Assembly: GCF_004193775.1 (NCBI RefSeq)
Contig: NC_041019.1
Location: forward strand, 19,720,259-19,784,258
DNA length: 64,000 nucleotides
Source of the DNA: Glycine soja
Taxonomy: Eukaryota; Streptophyta; Magnoliopsida; Fabales; Fabaceae
Direction: 5' to 3'
The notes below the pieces were generated by a model. The model made no database searches. It saw nothing but the letters and a program-made list of their open reading frames with translations, and was not told the origin of the DNA. The translations under genes were made by a program, and so were the position numbers. Positions 56,441 through 64,000 of this stretch are shown one piece after another. Each line of letters starts with the position of its first letter. Position 1 is the stretch's first letter.

Positions 56441-56720
56441 TTGAGCTGATCCGAAGAAGGGTGAAGCTATGGAGAATGTTGTGAGGTTTCAACAATGGTG
56501 GCGAAAAGAGTGGGAGAAGAACCCTAATTCAAAGGTGTGAAGAGAAAGGAAAGGAAATGGGGAATGTTTCTTTTTTTGGGGTAATGTTTTAGCAGAAAGG
56601 AAAGAAAAGGGAGTGGGTTTTGGAGTGTTAAGGGGGAAAAAGGCAGAGAAGAGAGAATAGGAAAGGTACAGCGCATAAAATAAGAGAAAAGGAGAAGCAT
56701 TATAGTGTTGTAGAGAGACT
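56441..56720 (-). promoter_or_regulatory. 5' UTR and proximal promoter region of the NHL gene
   Basis: The first 100-200 bp upstream of the ATG are purine-rich on the + strand (pyrimidine-rich in the sense direction), typical of plant 5' UTRs. A TTTTATGCGCTGTACC stretch near 56685-56670 might be the TATA region, but no element is strong. Position is inferred from the start codon only. Confidence 0.3.
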
Positions 56721-56884
56721 GAGAGAGGGACCCTTTTAATTGATATTGATGTCTTATATTCGTAGTGTTTTTCTAATAAATGATGTCGTAAATTTAAAAG
56801 GTTAGTTCAAAGTTTATTGACTTATTCCAGTATATTTTTATTTTTATGGGACACAAACCTAAGTATGTCGTCAAAAGCGTTAAT

Positions 56885-57255
56885 AGGGCGTAATTTTTTT
56901 AAAATTTATCATTTGGATAGATTTTAAGTTAATACCCGTATAGAGATAAGTTTAATATGGGTTATGACTTGAAAGTTATAAGAAGCATGTATCTTTTAAA
57001 AAAACATTAAAGTCTTAATATTTTGTATGACTTTATTTTTTTTTAAAGAAAATACAACTTTAAAGTTGTATTAAAAAAAAGATTAAAATTGTATAAAATT
57101 TTACAACTTTAATGTTTAAAAAAAATAAAAATCATAACTAGTCCTATAACTTTTAATTCAAAAAAGTCATAATTTATGACTTATTTTTAAACTAGTATTA
57201 ATTTAAAATCTATCACAAATGGTAAATTTTTTTAAAAATTGCACCCTATAGGTAC
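56885..57255. mobile_element. MITE-like hairpin element
   Basis: The arm at 56893-56960 (GGGCGTAATTTTTTTAAAAT, then GATAGATTTTAAGTTAATAC) is the inverted counterpart of 57180-57246. Inner blocks at 56955-57000 and 57095-57175 are also complementary, so nearly the whole 360 bp can fold. TA flanks both ends (AATA|GGGCG and CACCC|TATA), compatible with a TA target duplication. No coding. Confidence 0.5.
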
Positions 57256-60200
57256 GTTTGCCAAGTATGTCTTGCACGACACTCTTTTTAAAATGTTTTT
57301 TAAGATCAACAGAAATTTATTAAAAATTATTAATTTTCATAATTTATCTAATTTAATGAATTTTTATCCTAATTTAAAAATGAAATATACTAAAATAAGT
57401 GATTTTTAATATTACATGACAAATGTTAATCAATGTCTTTAAAATATTGGTTAAAAAATTATATGGATAAATATTTTTATTAAAATACATAAAATTATAC
57501 TGTTTCATGATTTTTTTATGTTTTTCTATGATTTTTATAATAAATACTTTTTCTTTTTATTTAATTCTTTAACCAATATTTAAAGATACTATAAGCTAGA
57601 CCCTTAATATATTTCAGCCAATGGAGAGTGTTAAAAAGACTATCCTAACATTCCTCATATATCATATGGTTGTTAAATAATTCTATTTTTTTAACTATAT
57701 GTTTATTATGAATTTAATTTCTACGTTCGTGTGTATGGTAGAATATTACTCAAGAGTGTTAGCAACACATTGTATAATATATTCTTTAAAAAAAATTATC
57801 TACTAAAAAAGAATATGTTACAAAGTAATTTTTTATCCTAGGATCATAAGTGTCTCTTAATGTATTAAATTACAAACTAATTTTACTCATGATTGTTGGT
57901 TTAACAAAATTTTACATACATAAAAAATCAAACATGAATTTTCTAATTAAACATATCGTTCTCCTACCTGTGAGTACAATAGACATAATTTTAATATTCT
58001 TTTTATAATATTTACTACTAAAGGTTAGTCTTTTAATTGAATTTTAGTATTTTGAAGAATTGATATTTTGATAAAGGATATTTTAAATTCACATATAAAA
58101 AAAATTACTTGGCGGTAAATAAGTTTAAACTGTAGTGATATTTAAAGGAGTTGGATATTCAAGCTCCAATTTGAGATTGTTGATTAACTGGATAATTTTA
58201 TAAAAATTAATTCACCTACTTGGTGATTTATTTTATTAGTTAAAGGATTTTTTAAGTAAAACAGATTTTTTGATAAAATCGTTTATTTTTAATAGTTTAT
58301 AACGTTTTCCAAAATTCTGTTTTAAGTAACGTTTTAATTTTTTATATTTTAGTTGGAAGAGTTTTTTTATTCCTGATTGATAGTGTTTTACAATCTTCCA
58401 TCCACTTATTTATTTGCATAAATTTAACACACTCATTTTTTCATATTCGATGTCTCTTGTGTTTTCTTCATCAATTTCTCTCGATCAAAGTGGTATTTAA
58501 AAAAGAAAAAAAGTGGTATTTCTTCCAATGACAATATTGTTTGTTTTTTTTAAGTAATTTATTAAATTATTGGATTAATAATATGTTAATTTTAATAAAA
58601 TCTACTTTGTTAAAAAAGAAAGAAAGAATTCACAAAAAAAAATGCCGCAACATTCATTAATTTGAAAAGCTATAGATCACTACTTCTTTAAGAACGATTT
58701 AATAAAATTATCAAATTCTACTTTTTATGATGTAAAATTATTAAAACAATATAAATTATTTTTTCATTATCTCGTTTCATTTATAAAAAATATTATCCTA
58801 ATTTTTAAATGATAAATTATTTAAACTAAATTCAAATATGAAAATTTACAATTATTAAAAACATATAGTTACCAAATTTTAAGTTATGACTAAGTAATTA
58901 ATATGCTCTTCTTTGTCATTTTATACTTATAAGTTAGGTTAATAGTTTTTTTTTTTTCTTGACAAAAAGTTAGATTAGTAGTTAATTTTAATGAATACTT
59001 CGTATTCAATCAATACTTTATATTCAATCAACTAATTTATTACCTATGAGTTTTAGTTAGTTTTTCACTTTTGACTAATTTATTCATTGATTTTGCAAAA
59101 CGCACCTTTTTTGGTACAGGCAAAACACACCTTTAACCTACAATAAAATTATTTTCTTTTTTCTTTTATTTTTTGAAGATTCCTTTTTTTCTTTTAGAAC
59201 TCTAATACCAATATTGTTTTTTATCAGTATAGTACCGATGTTGTTTTAAATTAAATAGAATTAATTTTGACTAAAAAATAATTTTAAATTATTAAACATA
59301 AATAAGATATATATTTAAATTAATTTCAAAACGTAAATTTATATTAAAACGGACAGTGGATAAGAGAGAATTCACAAACACCACCAAACATTCCACAACC
59401 TCTATATTTGGTCTTCAATTGAAATTATTGTGACATACATTTCCATACAATCCAATAAATAAAAAAATGAAAGGAAAAACAAATGTCTTAAATTCTGATA
59501 CTTTTATAAAAGTACTTTTATCTCAAACATATATTTTTACCTGATTTCGAAACGTACACGGATATTCTCTGTTTTAATTTTTTGCTGTTATCAATAAAAA
59601 GTGTAAAATATTGATGGAGACGTACGTATACGAATATATGATTATTAAAATTGTAGTATCTTATATAGCTGGGTCCAAACAATCCATGAACCGTAGTTTG
59701 TTTCCAACAAACGTTACTGAGTCATTCATAGATGTTTGACTGTAATAAATAATTTCTTTTAAAAGTGTCCTAAATTAAATATTATATATAATATAAAAAT
59801 AAAAATTATATTATATTATATAATAAACTTATTTAAGAGATATATTTTTAAAATATAAGTCATTTACTTCAAACATAACTTACAATATTATGGTGGTCTG
59901 GAAAAAAAAATATTTATACTACTAGTATAAAACATTTTAGTTTCCACAGAAACCAAATAAAAGCTTACTTTATCATTTGTATCATATTAATAAATAAGAT
60001 GGATTACGTAATAAAATAATAAAATATTAATTATTACATATATGTATAAAAAATTTCTACATATACTAACAGTGTATTATTTAGACCCCTTAAAATTATT
60101 AATAAAGAGAAGGGTGTTTAACAAGGTTACAATTTCTAGCTAACTTCTTATTACAAATGAAAAAAAGAAGTGGCATACACGTATTTGCATGTGAAGTTTG

Positions 60201-60985
60201 TAATAATTATCAATTAACATGATGAATGAGATTATTTTTCCTTTTTCCTTTTTAGGTCTATGACTATTGTATATGATGAAAATGATCATTTGTGATGTGT
60301 ATTTGATACAGTCAGAAAATAAAAATAATGTCATTTACAATTGATTTATTAGAGTTATTCCATACACGTATGCATATTGAACGAAGAAAATATTTAAATC
60401 ATTATTTTGATTTATTTTTCCATGGTAAAAAGTTATTTTACACCACAACTAGCTTGCTTATAAATACTACCGTGTGTTTCTTAAAGAAACACTACTTGCA
60501 TCGAGCTATTATAATAGTGAAATTATCAAGTGATGATACTTTATATAAATCAACATCTTAAAATGTGGGGAACGTAATGAGAACACGACTTTGCTATGCT
60601 GTATACAAGAATATATGTACTTGCCAGGTTGTGTTGTTGAAACAAATTGTTGAAGTTCGTTGGTATAAGAACTATACTAGATCGAACATCAAGTATCTAT
60701 TCTGTTTCACTAAAGACCAAAGCAACATGCCGAATAGGAATTAGCCTAGAGTAGTCGAGTACTCATTAAGATGCACGCGAGGCAACAATTGTAATTACTA
60801 GTAATTGTGAGATTAAGCTACTTAATCCTACTTAGAATACGGATTATCTAGATGGTAATAAGTACATACAAGCTCAAGGTTTAGAGTTCAATAAAGTAGG
60901 TATAAAAAAGGTAGGACCCTTAGGTAAAAATAATCGTTCATTGAATGCATATGTATTATACATATTTATTGCTCTAGGTCGAACC
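57256..60985. other. Long AT-rich intergenic stretch
   Basis: I see no gene, no RNA gene and no element with clear ends. 60600-60980 is less AT-rich and may be the LTR or leader of the gypsy remnant that follows. Confidence 0.4.
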
Positions 60986-61529
60986 CTTAATTGCCTGTTG
61001 AAGTGTCTTTTGCAAGTATTTCTTTCGGATCACACTACTCGAATGAAGTGAAGAAGAAAAAGGAATGGCAAGGACCTTTCGACGCAAGGAGTAGTACTCG
61101 ATCATATTGTGACAAAAACACTTTTGACTCCAACCATGGGGTCATGAAATATAGTCCTTGGCCCCAACAATTATGGCAATTACACAAACTAGAACAAACA
61201 CAACAACAACTAGACAACCAAGGAATCGACATCATGAAGAAGTGCACGTGGAGACCAGACTGACTTATCCTCAATGGGTAAGGAGATTGCAAATGCAAGT
61301 ATCAGATATGTGTCGGCACCATGCCAAAGAAGTCATGGCCCTTTGGCAGGAGAATGCACAACTATGAGAAGGTAATCGGTCCTAATGACTTGGAAATGAA
61401 ATGCCTATTGGGACAGACATAGAGTCAACAACCTTTGAGATGCCAAAGGCCTCCAATGTCAGTGTTCGGCAGGACACACGCCCCTAATCTGTAAAAACAT
61501 TAGGGAAGTAGTTGTAGCAATTTAAGAAT

Positions 61530-61990
61530 CCTTTCATCCCCAGTATCATGGAGGCTATCCTCCCTTCCAACTGAAAGAGTTTGACTATCGAAAAGTACAA
61601 TGGTACAAGCAACCCAGGTGAGCACCTTGACGTTTACACCACTCAATTTTGCATTTACACTACTGACGATATTGTTTTATGCATGATTTTCCCCACATCC
61701 TTGAAAGGTCAAGCCCTACAATGGTTCACCTGATTGCCCCATAATACCATAAACTCCTTTGATACATTGGCAACTGGGTTTGGAAGCCAGTTCAGAACTA
61801 GTTGATCCCATCACCTAACGTAAGTGGCATTGGCATTGATTAATGTTGCTCGGCATCTTGACAGTATTTCCAAAGACACGTGATTAATGTTCGGACCAAC
61901 TGCCCCATAGCTAAAGTGTTACAAAAGCTTGAGTTAGTCGAGAGGATGATGGCCAACAGTTCATTGAGTTATCAAAGTATGAGATCTATT
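61530..61990 (+). pseudogene. Gypsy gag core
   Basis: With stops and frame changes the + strand reads MEAILPSN, LTIEKYNGTSNPGEHLDVYT, IFPTSLKGQALQWFT and GFGSQFRTS: the retrotransposon gag (capsid) pattern 'YDGTxDPxEHxxxY ... FPxSLKGxAxxWF'. TAA, TGA and TAG interrupt it. Confidence 0.7.
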
Positions 61991-62069
61991 ATGAACCAAG
62001 AGGCATTGTTCGGGCCCATAGCTTAGTATATTTCGTAAATGAATTTCACCCACCATAACCTCAATTCCA

Positions 62070-63270
62070 GGATGAGTGGTGGACTCTACATGTGGACGAC
62101 TCGTCTAATCAACATGGAAGTGGAGCGAAGGTCATGTTGATAGGGCCGAATAATGTAGCTTTGTCACAATCTCTATGTTTTGGGTTTAAAGCCACTTGCA
62201 ACCAGGCCAAATACAAAGCACTGTTAGCAGGCCTAAGGGTATTAGCCAAGGAAGTAGAAGCCAGGAGAGTTAGGTGTCGAAGTGATTCCAAGATCGCAGT
62301 TGAAAACTTTCATTTTACACACACTCCATATTCTTAGTGTGTCATTAAATGAGTGCTTGCAAATTGAAACAAAAGAACCCGAAAGCTCAAAAACTGTAAT
62401 CATCAAATATCTGCTCAAAGGCACACTTCCGACGGACAGGGAGAAGACTAGAAAGTTGAGGACTCAAGCTACAAGATACGTCATAATAGCTTATGAGCTA
62501 TATTAGCGAGGTTTTTCCTCACCATTGCTCAAATGTCTTAACAAGGAGCACGCCGACTATGTCATCACAAAACTTCACGAAGACAATTGTGGCCTACACT
62601 CAGGGGAAAGGTCAATGGCAACACGTGCACTAAGGGTAAGGTACTATTGGTCAACCTTAAGAATAGACTACTCAAGTTTTGTTAAGAAATGCCTTCAATG
62701 TCATAAGCATGGAAACCTGATTCATCGATTCGTCGAAGAGTTGCATTCCTCACTTCCCCATGGCCATTCGCCATTTGGGGAATGGATATATTAGGACCCT
62801 TCCCTAAGGCCCCAGGGCAAAGAAATTTTATGTTCGTAGCCATCAATTACTTTCCTAGGTGGGTAGAGGCTGAACCGCTCACAACAATTACATCTTAGAA
62901 TGTACAGATGTTCATTTGGAAGAATATCACCACTCGCTTCAACATCCCATGCGTTGTTGTAACCAATAATGGTTTGCAGTTCACTGATAGAAAGTTAAAC
63001 GAGTTTATGGTAGGCCTTGACATCAAACACATGGTGACGTCCGTAGAGCATCCTCAAGCAAACGACTAAGTCGAAGCGACTAAAAAAGTAATTCTGGTGG
63101 AACTAAAGAAGAAACTACACAATGCCAAGAGAAGATGGGTCGAAGAGCTCCTTGAATTCTTATAGGCATACCGGTGCACTCCTCAATCTATAACCCAAGA
63201 GACACCATTTTGGGTTGTATACGGTACAAATGTTATGATCCTAGTAGAAGTGGGGGAATATCACTAAGAC
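62070..63270 (+). pseudogene. Gypsy RNase H and integrase
   Basis: RNase H: WWTLHVDDSSNQHGSGAKVM, then FKATCNQAKYKALLAGLRVL; in the family the second acidic residue is in 'NQAEYEAL', which reads K here. Integrase zinc site: KLHEDNCGLHSGERS and KKCLQCHK (HHCC). Core in shifted frame from 62785: DILGPFPKAPGQRNFMFVAI, PCVVVTNNGLQF, and TPFWVVYGT; several TAG stops (about 62896, 63068, 63163). It is inactive. Confidence 0.75.
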
Positions 63271-63544
63271 AAGAATTTCATAGAGGTTAAGAACAATAAA
63301 GCATTGTAGGTAAATCTATACCTTATAGAACAAGTACGAGAAGATGTCATCATCATGACAAGATCTTGGAAGCAACACATGGCTCAATATTTTAACTCAA
63401 AATTGATGCTTAGGCAATTCAAGGAGGGAGATCTCGTCTGGAGAGCCTGGGGTGAAGCCCGAAAAGATTCATCAGAAGGAAAATTAGCAGCTAACTGGGA
63501 AAGACCTTTTAGGGTTTGGCATAGCCTATAAGATAAAGCCAACA

Positions 63545-64000
63545 AGCTAGAAGAATTTGAAAAAGATGATGGAACTCACAAACCAAGAGGGAGTTGAATT
63601 GGTTTTCAAAACAAAACAGACTTTTAAAACCAGAGTTAAAAAAACTTCTTTTGCGCGGATCATATCGCAAAACTTTGATAAACCAATACTTAATCAATCA
63701 CCCTTTACACAAGATCCTTTGTTAAAGTTCTTTCTTTCAAAAAGATATTCTCTTTAACCTTTAGTAAATTGATTAAGACCATAATGAGAAAGAAAGATAA
63801 GATCAAGAGAAGAAGTACACCACTTTTTATAGTGGTTCACTCTCTATCTCTAGAGAAGCTAATCCAGTTATCTAATCCAAACCCAAATTAGATTTTCACT
63901 ATGCATATAGAATTCTTATAAGCAATCACAAGCAATCTCAGTTCCTACCCCAGAAAAAGAGACTAAGGTACCCAGCCCTAGGGTCCTCTGTGAATAAGAG
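63545..64000 (-). mobile_element. LTR-like stretch of another retrotransposon, partial
   Basis: GGGAGTTGAATTGGTTTTCA at 63589, the TATAGTGGTTCACTCTCTATC block and the TCTAGAGAAGCTAATCCAG block follow the same layout as the copia LTRs in this window (a GGGGGTGAATT start, then a 'TACTGGTTC' block, then repeated short words). It runs off the window. The left boundary is approximate. Confidence 0.4.

Larger units (their letters stand above)
60986..63540 (+). mobile_element. Ty3/gypsy retrotransposon remnant with internal deletion
   Basis: On the + strand: a gag N-terminal region (about 61040-61365), gag core (61530-61990), then directly RNase H (62070-62340) and integrase (62520-63270). Protease and reverse transcriptase are absent, so about 2 kb has been deleted. 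Many stops and frameshifts are present. Gene order with integrase after RNase H is gypsy-type, probably the Tat/Ogre-like group by spelling of gag. Confidence 0.75.

Overview
This is a plant nuclear window, most likely from a legume and probably from soybean (Glycine) or a close relative. The evidence is AT-rich DNA with GT-AG introns, LTRs full of GGTAATCGATTACC-type palindromes, a Tgm-like CACTA end (CACTATTAGAAAA with ACATCGG subterminal repeats) and many nested retroelements. The species call is inference. No bacterial-type operons, CRISPR arrays or RNA genes were seen.

Two host genes look intact. MED18 (Mediator subunit 18) is on the + strand: five coding exons at 15207-17082 splice in phase to 217 aa. 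An NHL-repeat membrane protein gene is on the - strand: seven exons at 56440-53609 splice in phase to 502 aa. A second NHL gene of a different subtype is a pseudogene. Its 3' exons lie at 41234-44092 with several frameshifts, and an exon-1-like remnant lies at about 12670-12850, so MED18 now sits between the two pieces. A roughly 500-bp segment is present as inverted copies just inside those pieces (12935-13435 and 40185-40680). An ankyrin-repeat exon fragment is at 39489-39611.

Most of the rest is transposable elements. Region by region: 1-6770 is nested LTRs, including a 2475-bp solo LTR with a 5-bp target duplication. 9014-10066 is a short MULE with 9-bp target duplications and GC-rich gene-like filler (candidate Pack-MULE). 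11946-12607 is a solo LTR with a 5-bp duplication. 18-20.4 kb holds tandem duplications and AAT/AAC microsatellites. 21548-24060 is the left part of a CACTA element with a ULP1-like protease gene. 24.06-26.96 kb is a mosaic of three LINE pieces. 27.1-33.7 kb is a SIRE-like Ty1/copia element (- strand) with an extra ORF after pol. 33.7-39.0 kb is a decayed endogenous pararetrovirus (Caulimoviridae-like, - strand), cut by the copia LTR. 45478-46098 is a hAT-type MITE with an 8-bp duplication. 46879-52591 is a complete 5.7-kb MULE with a 9-bp duplication, whose transposase remnant continues into an OTU-type protease domain and which carries a second gene and palindromic end arrays. 61.0-63.5 kb is a gypsy remnant lacking protease and reverse transcriptase, followed by another LTR-like stretch.

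Many insertions can be dated relative to each other by nesting: the pararetrovirus predates the copia insertion, and the copia predates the LINE. The element boundaries and target duplications were read directly from the sequence. Family names rest on motif recognition without database searches.
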